64,000 nucleotides of DNA, taken from Nitrospirota bacterium (GTDB taxonomy: Bacteria > Nitrospinota_A > UBA7883). The position numbers and the translations under genes were made by a program. The notes beneath the pieces are model-generated. The model saw only the letters and a list, made by a program, of their open reading frames with translations. It had not been told where the DNA came from and did not search any database. This document shows, one piece after another, positions 18,750 to 27,889 of the stretch (the stretch's first letter is position 1; the number at the start of each line of letters is the position of its first letter). The stretch covers positions 1 to 64,000 of the forward strand of contig JAJRZK010000050.1 of NCBI GenBank assembly GCA_024275315.1, given 5' to 3'.

Positions 18750-20906
18750 ATGTCGCCCGAGGCGAAGCTGTACATAGCCATGATAAGCCCCCATGGCCTG
18801 ATGCGGTCGAAGAACATGGAGCTTGGCAAAGACGCGGACACCGGCGGCCAGATCAAGTATGTGCTGGAACTGGCCAGGGCGCTGGTGGACCATCCCGACG
18901 TGGAGAAAGTGGACGTGATAACGCGCCTCGTGGCCGATTCGAGGGTCGGGCCCGAGTATGGCCGGCCAAAAGAGGAGATCGCCCCCGGGGCGAATATCGT
19001 CCGCATACCGTGCGGGCCGCGCAGATATCTTCGCAAGGAGGCGCTGTGGCCCTACCTGGATGTTTTCGCCGATAATATCTTCAAGTACTTCAGAAGCATG
19101 GGACGCGCCCCGAACCTTTTGCACGCCCATTACGCCGACGCCGGATACGTCGGCTCGAAGCTGGCGGGAGTTATGGGGATTCCCCTGGCCTACACCGGCC
19201 ATTCGCTGGGCAGGGTCAAGCGGCTCCGTTTCCTGGAGCAGGGGATGAAAATCGCTTCCATGGAAAACCGGTACCACATAGGCAGACGCATAGACGCGGA
19301 GGAGACCACGCTGGACAACGCAGCTTTCGTGGTGGCCAGCACAAACCAGGAGGTGGAGGAACAATACCAGCTTTATGATAACTATCAGCCCAGAAGGATG
19401 GTGGTCATTCCGCCGGGTGTGGATCTGGAAAGGTTCAAGCCCCCCACACGGTTCTGGAACGAATATCCGCCGATCTGGTATGAAATCTGCCGGTTTCTCA
19501 AAGACCAGGGCAAACCGATCATACTGGCCATGTCACGGCCAGACGCCAGGAAAAACATCTCCACCCTGATAAAAGCTTTCGGGGAAAACCAGGAACTTCG
19601 GGCGGCGGCCAACCTGGTGATTATCGCAGGGTCGAGGGAAGACATAAGCGCAATGGAAAAGGGCGCAAGAGAGATCTTCACAGAAATATTTTCGCTTGTG
19701 GACCGTTACGACCTGTACGGCCAGGTGGCGTATCCAAAAAACCGCGATCACGAGGAGCCTCCTGTCATATACAGGATAGCGGCGAAAAGCAAGGGTGTGC
19801 TGGTCAACCCCGCCATTACCGAACCTTTCGGGTTAACGCTGATAGAGGCCGCCGCCAGCGGACTGCCTGTCGTCGCCACGCGAGACGGCGGGCCGCGGGA
19901 TATAATAGGCATGTGTAAAAACGGATTGCTCATAGACCCGTCGGACCATAAAAAAATGGGCGAGGCGATTCTCCACGCCATATCCGACAAGGCGCGCTGG
20001 CGGCGATGGTCAAGAAACGGCGTTAACGGAGCCAACAGGCGTTATTCATGGGCGGGGCATGTCACCAAGTACATAAAGACCGCCAGAAAAGTTATAACCC
20101 AATACGACGCCAGGCGCATGCGGCCGGCGCACAAGGGAAGCCTGGTGCTGACCGACCGCGTGCTTGTCTGCGATATCGACAACACCCTGATAGGCGATGA
20201 AAAGGCGCTTGCGACGCTTTTGGACAGGTTGGGCGGGGAAGGTGATCATGTCGGTTTCGGAGTCGCTACGGGACGAAGCCTTGAGCTTACGCTGAAGGTG
20301 CTCAAACAGTGGAAAGTGCCCCGGCCCAACCTGATGATCACCTCTGTCGGCAGTCAGATTTTCTATGGACAAAACCTGATGGAGGAGCAGGGGTGGAAAA
20401 ATCATATAAACTACAGATGGCGGCCGGACAGGATAAGAGAGCTGATGGAAGGGTTGCCCGGGCTGAAGCCGCAACCGAAAGAGGGGCAGGGCACGCACAA
20501 GATCAGCTATTTTGTCGATCCCGGCAAAGCGCCCAGACCGAGGGAAATCGCCCGATCGCTTCGCCGCGCGGGGGTTCCTGTCAACGTCGTATACTCCCAC
20601 CAGGCCTACCTGGACGTGCTTCCTGTAAGGGCGTCCAAAGGGTCGGCCCTGCGCTATTTCGCGGCGAAATGGGCCATTCCGCTGGAGCGGTTCTTAGTGG
20701 CTGGCGATTCGGGCAACGATGAAGAGATGCTAAGCGGAAACACAATGGGTGTTGTTGTCAGCAATCACAGCCCGGAGTTGAACAAGCTCAGGGGGCGGCA
20801 CAACGTATATTTTTCCAGGGGCGCCCATGCGTGGGGTATCATTGAGGCGCTGGAGTATTATGATTTTTTCGGGGATATGAAGCCTGAAACGCAACAATTA
20901 CCGTAG
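18750..20906 (+). CDS. Sucrose-phosphate synthase with C-terminal HAD (sucrose-phosphate phosphatase-like) domain
   Basis: SPS N-terminus MISPHGLMRSKNMELGKDADTGGQIKYVLELARAL, GT-B region EPFGLTLIEAAASGLP, HAD motifs CDIDNT / ATGRS / KGSALRYFA / GDSGNDEEM. ATG at 18750, 2 nt after the upstream stop. Confidence 0.9.
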   Translation: MSPEAKLYIAMISPHGLMRSKNMELGKDADTGGQIKYVLELARALVDHPDVEKVDVITRLVADSRVGPEYGRPKEEIAPGANIVRIPCGPRRYLRKEALWPYLDVFADNIFKYFRSMGRAPNLLHAHYADAGYVGSKLAGVMGIPLAYTGHSLGRVKRLRFLEQGMKIASMENRYHIGRRIDAEETTLDNAAFVVASTNQEVEEQYQLYDNYQPRRMVVIPPGVDLERFKPPTRFWNEYPPIWYEICRFLKDQGKPIILAMSRPDARKNISTLIKAFGENQELRAAANLVIIAGSREDISAMEKGAREIFTEIFSLVDRYDLYGQVAYPKNRDHEEPPVIYRIAAKSKGVLVNPAITEPFGLTLIEAAASGLPVVATRDGGPRDIIGMCKNGLLIDPSDHKKMGEAILHAISDKARWRRWSRNGVNGANRRYSWAGHVTKYIKTARKVITQYDARRMRPAHKGSLVLTDRVLVCDIDNTLIGDEKALATLLDRLGGEGDHVGFGVATGRSLELTLKVLKQWKVPRPNLMITSVGSQIFYGQNLMEEQGWKNHINYRWRPDRIRELMEGLPGLKPQPKEGQGTHKISYFVDPGKAPRPREIARSLRRAGVPVNVVYSHQAYLDVLPVRASKGSALRYFAAKWAIPLERFLVAGDSGNDEEMLSGNTMGVVVSNHSPELNKLRGRHNVYFSRGAHAWGIIEALEYYDFFGDMKPETQQLP

Positions 20907-20912
20907 ACGAAT

Positions 20913-23297
20913 ATGGACAAACAGTTTGCAGACTACGTAAACCAGACCAGCGACCAGGCGCGCCTTCTCATGAGACGATTCATGGATCATGGCAAGCAGA
21001 TGATGCTTCGCACGGAATTGTGGGAGCTGTTCAAGGAGTTCTGCGGGGAGGAGGGTAACGAGCCTTTGCTGGACTCGCCCCTCGCCGTGACCATACACGC
21101 CTCCCAGGAAGCGGTGCTGAGCCATCCCTGGATATACCTGGCGGTTCGATCCAGGGTGGCGCGATGGGAATACATAAGGATCCACGTGGATAATCTGTCG
21201 ATGGAAAACGTTACAGTGTCGAAATTTCTCTGCCTCAAGGAGCAGATGGTCAGCGGCCACGACAGCCTGTTTACGCTGGAGGTGGACCTCGGCCCTTTCG
21301 GGAGAGGTTTTCCCAGGCTCCGGGAGTCCCGATCCATAGGCAGGGGTGTGGAGTTTTTAAACAGGAAGCTCAGCTCGGAGCTGTTCATCGGGTCCGGAGA
21401 GGGCAGCAAACCCTTGCTCGAATTTTTGAGAGTCCATCAATGCCAGGGTGTGCAACTGATGCTCAACGGTTCCATTAAAACCACCCATGATCTGCGCCAG
21501 GCGCTTCGCAGGGCGGAGGACTATCTGGAGACCAGGCCGAAAGACGACGCGTGGGACCAGGTGAGGGTAAAGATGGAGATGTTCGGTTTCCAGCCGGGCT
21601 GGGGCAGGACGGTCGAAAGAATGCGATACACCCTGCGCCAGTTGTTGGACATATTGGAGGCGCCCGACCCTTCGACGTTGGAGACGTTTCTTGGTTCGAT
21701 ACCGATGATTTTCAACATCGTCATTATCTCACCCCACGGATATTTCGGACAGAAAGACGTTCTCGGACTTCCGGACACGGGCGGGCAGGTGGTCTATATT
21801 CTAGACCAGGTGCGCGCCCTGGAAAAGGAGATGCGCCGTCGCCTGTCGGAGCAGGGGTTGAGCATTGAACCACAGGTGCTTGTTGTCACCAGGCTGATCC
21901 CGGAATCGGGGGGGACCACGTGCGACCAGAGAATGGAAAAAATCGAAGGGACGCAAAACGCCCGTATCCTGCGGGTGCCGTTTCGCTACAGCTCCGGGGA
22001 GATGGTCAACCACTGGATATCCCGTTTCGAGGTGTGGCCTTTTCTGGAGCGGTTCGCCCTGGAGGTGGAGGAAGAGTCGCAAAAGGAGCTGTCGTGCAGG
22101 CCCGACCTTATCATCGGCAACTATTCCGACGGGAACATTGTGGCGTCACTGCTTTCCGGCAGGCTCGGCGTGACCCAGTGCAACATAGCCCACGCCCTGG
22201 AAAAGACCAAGTATCTTTACTCGGACCTGTTCTGGAGGGACAACGAGGAGAAATACCATTTCTCCTGCCAGTTCACCGCCGATCTTATCGCGATGAACAC
22301 CGCCGATTTTATTATTACCAGCACCTACCAGGAAATCGCCGGTAAAGCCGACAGCGTGGGCCAGTATGAAAGCTACGGGTCGTTTACCATGCCGGGGCTT
22401 TACCGGGTGGTCAACGGTATCGATATGTTCGACCCGAAGTTTAATATAGTCTCGCCCGGCGCCGATTCTTCCATTTATTTCCCCTATTCAAAGAAAAAGC
22501 TCCGGATGAAAAAGTTTCGCAAACAGCTGGATGACCTGATATTCGGAGGGCGTGACACACCCGACTCGCGCGGGTCGTACGAGGAGGCGGATAAACCCAT
22601 TATCTTTACCATGGCCAGGCTGGATCATATCAAGAACATCGCCGGTTTCGTTCAGTGGTACGCGTTGTCCAAAAGGCTGAGGGAGCTTGCCAACATTCTG
22701 GTCATCGGCGGGAAAATAGACCCGGACAACTCCAATGACGCAGAGGAGCGCGAGCAGATAAAGAAACTGCACCACATCATCGACGAACATTCGCTGGAGG
22801 GGCATGTCCGATGGCTGGGGATTCATATGGACAAGAAGATGTCCGGCGAGCTGTACCGGCGCGTCGCCGACAGCAAAGGCGCTTTTGTCCAGCCCGCTTT
22901 GTTCGAGGCTTTCGGGCTGACGGTCATCGAGGCGATGGTGTCCGGTTTGCCCACGTTCGCCACATGTTTCGGCGGGCCGCTTGAGATAATAGAAAATGGC
23001 GTTTCGGGGTTTCATATCGACCCGAACAACGGTGATGGAGCGGCAAAGGTGATGGTCGAATTTTTTGAAAGGACGAAAGATGATCCGTCGTATTGGAACG
23101 ATATTTCCCGAAATAGCGTCGACAGGGTCATGAAACGGTATACCTGGGAGTTATATGCGGAGCGAATGATGACTCTTTCGAGGGTGTACGGTTTCTGGAA
23201 ATTCGTCACCAACCTTGAAAGAGACGAAACGCGGCGTTACCTGGAGATGCTGTACGGTTTGCAATTCAGGACGCTGGCGCAAAACGTGCCGCACTAG
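20913..23297 (+). CDS. Sucrose synthase
   Basis: 794 aa: ISPHGYFGQKDVLGLPDTGGQVVYILDQVRALE; CNIAHALEKTKYLYSD; EAFGLTVIEAMVSGLPTFATCFGGPLEII. Confidence 0.95.
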   Translation: MDKQFADYVNQTSDQARLLMRRFMDHGKQMMLRTELWELFKEFCGEEGNEPLLDSPLAVTIHASQEAVLSHPWIYLAVRSRVARWEYIRIHVDNLSMENVTVSKFLCLKEQMVSGHDSLFTLEVDLGPFGRGFPRLRESRSIGRGVEFLNRKLSSELFIGSGEGSKPLLEFLRVHQCQGVQLMLNGSIKTTHDLRQALRRAEDYLETRPKDDAWDQVRVKMEMFGFQPGWGRTVERMRYTLRQLLDILEAPDPSTLETFLGSIPMIFNIVIISPHGYFGQKDVLGLPDTGGQVVYILDQVRALEKEMRRRLSEQGLSIEPQVLVVTRLIPESGGTTCDQRMEKIEGTQNARILRVPFRYSSGEMVNHWISRFEVWPFLERFALEVEEESQKELSCRPDLIIGNYSDGNIVASLLSGRLGVTQCNIAHALEKTKYLYSDLFWRDNEEKYHFSCQFTADLIAMNTADFIITSTYQEIAGKADSVGQYESYGSFTMPGLYRVVNGIDMFDPKFNIVSPGADSSIYFPYSKKKLRMKKFRKQLDDLIFGGRDTPDSRGSYEEADKPIIFTMARLDHIKNIAGFVQWYALSKRLRELANILVIGGKIDPDNSNDAEEREQIKKLHHIIDEHSLEGHVRWLGIHMDKKMSGELYRRVADSKGAFVQPALFEAFGLTVIEAMVSGLPTFATCFGGPLEIIENGVSGFHIDPNNGDGAAKVMVEFFERTKDDPSYWNDISRNSVDRVMKRYTWELYAERMMTLSRVYGFWKFVTNLERDETRRYLEMLYGLQFRTLAQNVPH

Positions 23298-23320
23298 GTT
23301 TGCTTTGGAAAAGGTGTTGG

Positions 23321-23384
23321 GGACACTTCGTGTCCATGACACTTTGTGTTCACGACACCCCGTGTCCATGACACTTCGTGTTAT
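23321..23384. repeat. Four tandem 16-bp palindromic units between convergent genes
   Basis: ggacacttcgtgtcca / tgacactttgtgttca / cgacaccccgtgtcca / tgacacttcgtgttat; unit 1 contains GGACAC-ttc-GTGTCC. Confidence 0.9.
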
Positions 23385-24640
23385 TGCACACCCCGGGCTA
23401 GGGTGGTGGAGGCTATCTTGTCCATGGCGAGGCAATACGAGCTTTCGCGCATGGAGACTTTGTTGTCCACGGAATAGCGTTTTACTTTTTCATAGGCCTC
23501 CGTAAGCTTTTCCGTCAGACGGCTGTTGACCAGATCCCTTTTCCAGTAGAACCCCTCCCGGTTTTGCACCCACTCGTAATAGGAGACTATCACGCCGCCT
23601 GCGTTGGCGAGGATGTCTGGAATGATAACCGTTCCCTTGTCGAGCAGAGTCCGCTCCGCCTCATCTGAAACCGGGGCGTTGGCTCCTTCCACTATCAGTT
23701 TGGCCGACACCCTTTCGACGTTATCCTTGCGGACAGTGTGCCCAAGGGAGCAGGGAATGAAAACGTCGCAAGGGCATTTTAAAATATCCACCAGGGGTTT
23801 GCCGCCGAGAAAACCGGAGACCGTTTTGGCCTTTTTTTTGTGTTCCACAAGAGCGTCAATATCCAGCCCGCCCCGGTTTTCGACACATCCCCGGGAGTCG
23901 CTGACGGCCACGATAGCCGCCCCGCTTTTGTAAAGGTCTATGGCGGCCTGGACGCCGACGTTTCCAAACCCTTCTATCGAGACCTTCGGGCTGGTTATCT
24001 TAAGGTCCTTCATCGCCAGCAGAGTTATCGTCACAACTCCAGCCCCTGTCGCTTCTTTCCTTCCGATAGACCCACCCAGCGCGACAGGTTTTCCCGTGAC
24101 CACCGCCCTTGCGTCTTCACGGTGTTTGCGGTATTCGTCGTACATCCAGGCCATTTCCCGTTGACCGGAGTTGACGTCCGGCGCCGGTATATCCACGTTC
24201 GGCCCGATCTCGTTTATGATCCTGTGGGTATATTTCCGTATCAGCCTTTCCGACTCCGTCCTGGTAAGCTTGTGGGGGTCGACGCATATGCCCCCCTTGG
24301 CCCCCCCGAAGGGGATATCCACAAGCGAGGTTTTCAGGGTCATCAATGTCGCCAGGGCCTTGATGTCGCTGATGTCCACCGTGGGATGAAGCCTGATACC
24401 TCCCTTGTATGGTCCCAGGGTTTCCGAGTGCTGGACACGGTAGCTTTGGAACACGTCGATTGTGCCGTCGTCCATTCCAATTATTGTTTTGAACCGTATG
24501 ATCTTGTCGGAGATGGCGATTCTTTCGACCATCTTCTCGTTAGGATACTTTTTATTGAAATCGAGCCTGTCACCGATACGGCGCATAAGGCTAATTATAT
24601 TGTCATAAGCGTCGGCCATCGTATCCCCCGGGCGTATCAT
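23381..24640 (-). CDS. Glu/Leu/Phe/Val dehydrogenase
   Basis: 419 aa: GPYKGGIRLHPTVDISDIKALATLMTLKTSLVDIPFGGAKGGICVDP; SIEGFGNVGVQAA; PDILANAGGVIVSYYEWVQN. Confidence 0.95.
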   Translation of the reverse strand: MIRPGDTMADAYDNIISLMRRIGDRLDFNKKYPNEKMVERIAISDKIIRFKTIIGMDDGTIDVFQSYRVQHSETLGPYKGGIRLHPTVDISDIKALATLMTLKTSLVDIPFGGAKGGICVDPHKLTRTESERLIRKYTHRIINEIGPNVDIPAPDVNSGQREMAWMYDEYRKHREDARAVVTGKPVALGGSIGRKEATGAGVVTITLLAMKDLKITSPKVSIEGFGNVGVQAAIDLYKSGAAIVAVSDSRGCVENRGGLDIDALVEHKKKAKTVSGFLGGKPLVDILKCPCDVFIPCSLGHTVRKDNVERVSAKLIVEGANAPVSDEAERTLLDKGTVIIPDILANAGGVIVSYYEWVQNREGFYWKRDLVNSRLTEKLTEAYEKVKRYSVDNKVSMRESSYCLAMDKIASTTLARGVQ

Positions 24641-24814
24641 GGTTTGAGAAAAAATCGGCGCGTCTGGGCATTTTGAATTTACCGCATCTTCGTTTTAATT
24701 GCCAGAATATAACATGGGAAACTGATAAATTGTCGGGCGTTAAGTGCTAAAATGCAAATTTGAAACATATGATCCTTATTTACTGGCAAAAAATAATCAA
24801 GGCAAACGAATAAT

Positions 24815-25930
24815 ATGAGTCTTTGGGACTGGATTGGCGGGAGACGGAGAGAGGAAACCGCAAGCGACGATGAGTTCGTTAATTCGTTGTACCGTAAAAT
24901 TCTGGGCAGGGCTCCTGACGAAAACGGCAGAAGACACTACCTGAACCTGCTGGACTCGGGCAGAATGACCCGTGACGACTTGACAGAGGCGATTTACAGC
25001 TCCGAAGAATACCAGGCGAAAACCGGTGTGCGGAAAAACAAGTACAGCCACCACAAGATCCTGTCAGGATTCGTCTCCCTGTTTTCAGCCGATCCGTTTT
25101 TGCCCTATGTCGAAAAAAATCCCTTCGAAGGTCCGCAACTTTGCAAGCTGGTGGATCCCAGATTGTGGCTCGACGAGGAATGGATAGCCATGGCGAGGGA
25201 CCTGAAGGTGATCACCACCGATCCGGAACGGATGCACCGCAAGGGGTTTGAATGGACACACACCATATACGGACTTTCAAAGCTGGGCGCCCTGAATGAA
25301 AACGCGCGTTGCCTGGGGGTGGGAAGCGGTCACGAAGTGTTGTCCTACTGGCTCGCCAACCACACGGCTCATGTAATATCCACCGATCTGTTCCAGGAGA
25401 AGACGGACTGGGCGAAAGCCGGTGGCAGGGAAGGGGACCCCGCCGTCCTGAGAGACCCGCAGAAATACGCCCCCTTTCCATACCGGGAGGGGAGGCTGAC
25501 TTTCAAGAAAATGGACGGACGGCGTCTCGAGTTCGACGACAACTCTTTTGATATAATATTTTCGATCTCCGCGATCGAACATTTCGGCGGCCATGACCAG
25601 GCGGCCAAATCCATGAGGGAAATAGGGCGTACATTGAAACCGGGTGGCGTCGCGGTGATTGTCACGGAGATTACGCTTAACAACAGGAGTCACCGGGAGT
25701 TTTTCAGCGTGGATCAACTGCTCGAATATATAGTCGCCCCTTCCGGCCTGAAACTGGCTCAGGCCCCGGTTTTCGAGGCTCCGGAATATGCGATCGACAA
25801 CCCGCTGGTAATGCCTGCGGAAAGCCGAATGTACCCACACCTGGTGCTTAAAATCAAAAATGTGGTATTTACATCCGTAATACTTTTTATGCGTAAAAGC
25901 CGGGACGAGCCAGATGAAACAGCGCGATAG
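24815..25930 (+). CDS. DUF4214 domain fused to class I SAM-dependent methyltransferase
   Basis: N-term DDEFVNSLYRKILGRAPDENGRRHYLNLLDSGRMTRDDLTEAIYSSEEYQ (DUF4214-like); C-term LGVGSGHEVLSYWLAN...DNSFDIIFSISAIEHFGG...LKPGGVAVIVTE. Confidence 0.82.
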   Translation: MSLWDWIGGRRREETASDDEFVNSLYRKILGRAPDENGRRHYLNLLDSGRMTRDDLTEAIYSSEEYQAKTGVRKNKYSHHKILSGFVSLFSADPFLPYVEKNPFEGPQLCKLVDPRLWLDEEWIAMARDLKVITTDPERMHRKGFEWTHTIYGLSKLGALNENARCLGVGSGHEVLSYWLANHTAHVISTDLFQEKTDWAKAGGREGDPAVLRDPQKYAPFPYREGRLTFKKMDGRRLEFDDNSFDIIFSISAIEHFGGHDQAAKSMREIGRTLKPGGVAVIVTEITLNNRSHREFFSVDQLLEYIVAPSGLKLAQAPVFEAPEYAIDNPLVMPAESRMYPHLVLKIKNVVFTSVILFMRKSRDEPDETAR

Positions 25931-27224
25931 AAAAAAAATGGCTGTCATAACGCTTGGTTGCCAGATGAACAGGCATGACTCCGAGCGTATCGCGGGCGCC
26001 CTGGAGTATGACGTGACGGAAAAAAGGGAAGACGCCGATTTCCTGCTGATAAACACATGCACTGTCCGGGACAAGGCCGAGCAGAAGTTTTTTTCGCTTC
26101 TCGGGAGGCTTCGCCCGTTGAAGGCCAATAACCGTAACCTGGTCATAGGTGTGGCAGGATGCGTGGCGCAGGACAGGGGGGAGGATATCATCAGGCGAGA
26201 ACCCATGGTGGACCTGGTGATAGGCACCCGCGCCATGGACAGGACCCCGGAGATGCTGGAGCGGTTTTACGAGACCGGCGAGCCGCAGGTGGATACGTCC
26301 GACTCATCAACACATGACGAGTATCCGATGAAGCGGGAGTCTGAAATCAGCGCCTGGGTCTCCATTATGCAAGGTTGCGACAATCGTTGTTCATACTGCA
26401 TCGTGCCCGACACCCGCGGCAGGGAGACAAGCCGCCCGGCGGAGTCGATACTGGGAGAAATACGCGCCCTGGCCAGGGATGGTTACAAGGAGGTTACGTT
26501 ACTGGGGCAGAATGTGAACAGCTATGGAGCCGGTCTTTGGCCACGTATGGATTTTGCCCGGCTTTTGCGACAGGTGTCGGGTGTGGACGGGCTGGAGCGG
26601 ATCAGGTTCGTAACCTCGCACCCCAAAGACCTGACCGACGATTTGATAAACGCGATGGGGGAATTGCCCAACGTGGCCCCGGCTCTGCACCTTCCGATGC
26701 AATCTGGCTCGGACAGGGTGCTGGATATGATGAGGCGGGGGTACACCGTGGATCATTATTTCGACCGGATGGAGAAATTGCGCGCGAAGGTGGCCGATAT
26801 CGCAATCACATCAGACATAATCGTGGGCTTCCCCGGGGAAACGGAGGAGGATTTCGAGGCGACGGCCGCCGCCATACACCGGGCCCGGTTCGATAACATA
26901 TTCCTGTTTAAATTCTCACCGCGCAGGGGAACCCCTGCGGCCGAACTCGGGGGCAGGGTCGATCCCGTGGTTCTGGGGGCCCGGTTTGATCGTATAATGA
27001 GGATTCAGAAAAAAATCACGGCGGAAAAACACGAGGCCTGGGTAGGCAGGGAAGTGGATATAATCGTAGAGGGGCCGAGCAAAAAAAACCAGGCTGTTTA
27101 TACGGGCAGAACGGCGCATAATTTGCTGGTTCATTTTCAGTCCCATATTGATTACACCGGAAAGACCATCCGTGTTAGAATTAAACAGGCGGGGAATTAC
27201 AGTCTGCGTGGTATCCACTGCTGA
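25914..27224 (+). CDS. miaB: tRNA-2-methylthio-N6-dimethylallyladenosine synthase
   Basis: LGCQMNRHDSERIAG, radical SAM CDNRCSYCIVPDTRGRETSR, C-terminal TRAM-like region. Confidence 0.95.
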   Translation: MKQRDRKKMAVITLGCQMNRHDSERIAGALEYDVTEKREDADFLLINTCTVRDKAEQKFFSLLGRLRPLKANNRNLVIGVAGCVAQDRGEDIIRREPMVDLVIGTRAMDRTPEMLERFYETGEPQVDTSDSSTHDEYPMKRESEISAWVSIMQGCDNRCSYCIVPDTRGRETSRPAESILGEIRALARDGYKEVTLLGQNVNSYGAGLWPRMDFARLLRQVSGVDGLERIRFVTSHPKDLTDDLINAMGELPNVAPALHLPMQSGSDRVLDMMRRGYTVDHYFDRMEKLRAKVADIAITSDIIVGFPGETEEDFEATAAAIHRARFDNIFLFKFSPRRGTPAAELGGRVDPVVLGARFDRIMRIQKKITAEKHEAWVGREVDIIVEGPSKKNQAVYTGRTAHNLLVHFQSHIDYTGKTIRVRIKQAGNYSLRGIHC

Positions 27225-27248
27225 CATAACGTAAGTGCACATGTTCAC

Positions 27249-27776
27249 TTGAAAGGATGTAGGTCCATGACCGATCCAGACGGAATGGTGGAGATGAAGG
27301 TGGAAGGGCTGGTGTTCGATCCACTCACAAACACACCCATTATCATTTTGAAGGACACGAAGGGGGACAAGTCATTGCCGATATGGGTTGGATACCCCGA
27401 GGCGACGGCTATCGCTCTTCAGATGGAGTCGGTGGTTACACCCCGGCCGATGACGCATGACCTTATCAGGAACATCCTGGCCGGGATGCGGGTCAATGTG
27501 GTGCATATATGTGTTAACTACCTTAAAGACAACACTTTTTATGGTGTCATCAAGCTGGACACGGCAGACGGCATTATAGATGTGGATTCCCGTCCTTCCG
27601 ACGCGATCGCGGTGGCTTTGCGCGTGGAGGCTCCGATCTATGTCACAAACAAGGTGCTAGAGAGCGCCAAAGATTTCGAAATGAATATTTCGCAGGAGCA
27701 GATAGAGGACGAGGACCAGTTCAAAAAATGGCTAAACAGCGTCAAGCCCAGTGATTTTGGTCATTTGGACCAATAG
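27249..27776 (+). CDS. Bifunctional nuclease (DUF151) family protein
   Basis: VEGLVFDPLTNTPIIILKDTKGDKSLPIWVGYPEATAIALQME...RPMTHDLI...IDVDSRPSDAIAVALR. Confidence 0.92.
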   Translation: MKGCRSMTDPDGMVEMKVEGLVFDPLTNTPIIILKDTKGDKSLPIWVGYPEATAIALQMESVVTPRPMTHDLIRNILAGMRVNVVHICVNYLKDNTFYGVIKLDTADGIIDVDSRPSDAIAVALRVEAPIYVTNKVLESAKDFEMNISQEQIEDEDQFKKWLNSVKPSDFGHLDQ

Positions 27777-27889
27777 CCCGCATGTTTGCGCCATCGAGAT
27801 GAGAAAATCGAACCTCCCTGTTGCGCCAGGAGCCATCTGGCCGATATAATCTGAACCGAATTCTCTTATGCTCATTTGATTTTGTGGAA

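Noticed and set aside
23321-23384. CRISPR or MITE
   Set aside because: No spacers, no terminal inverted repeats at element scale, no target-site duplication.
23840-24676. 278-aa plus-strand ORF
   Set aside because: Antisense shadow of the Glu/Leu dehydrogenase gene.
25277-26236. 319-aa minus-strand ORF
   Set aside because: Antisense to the DUF4214-methyltransferase and miaB; low-complexity translation.
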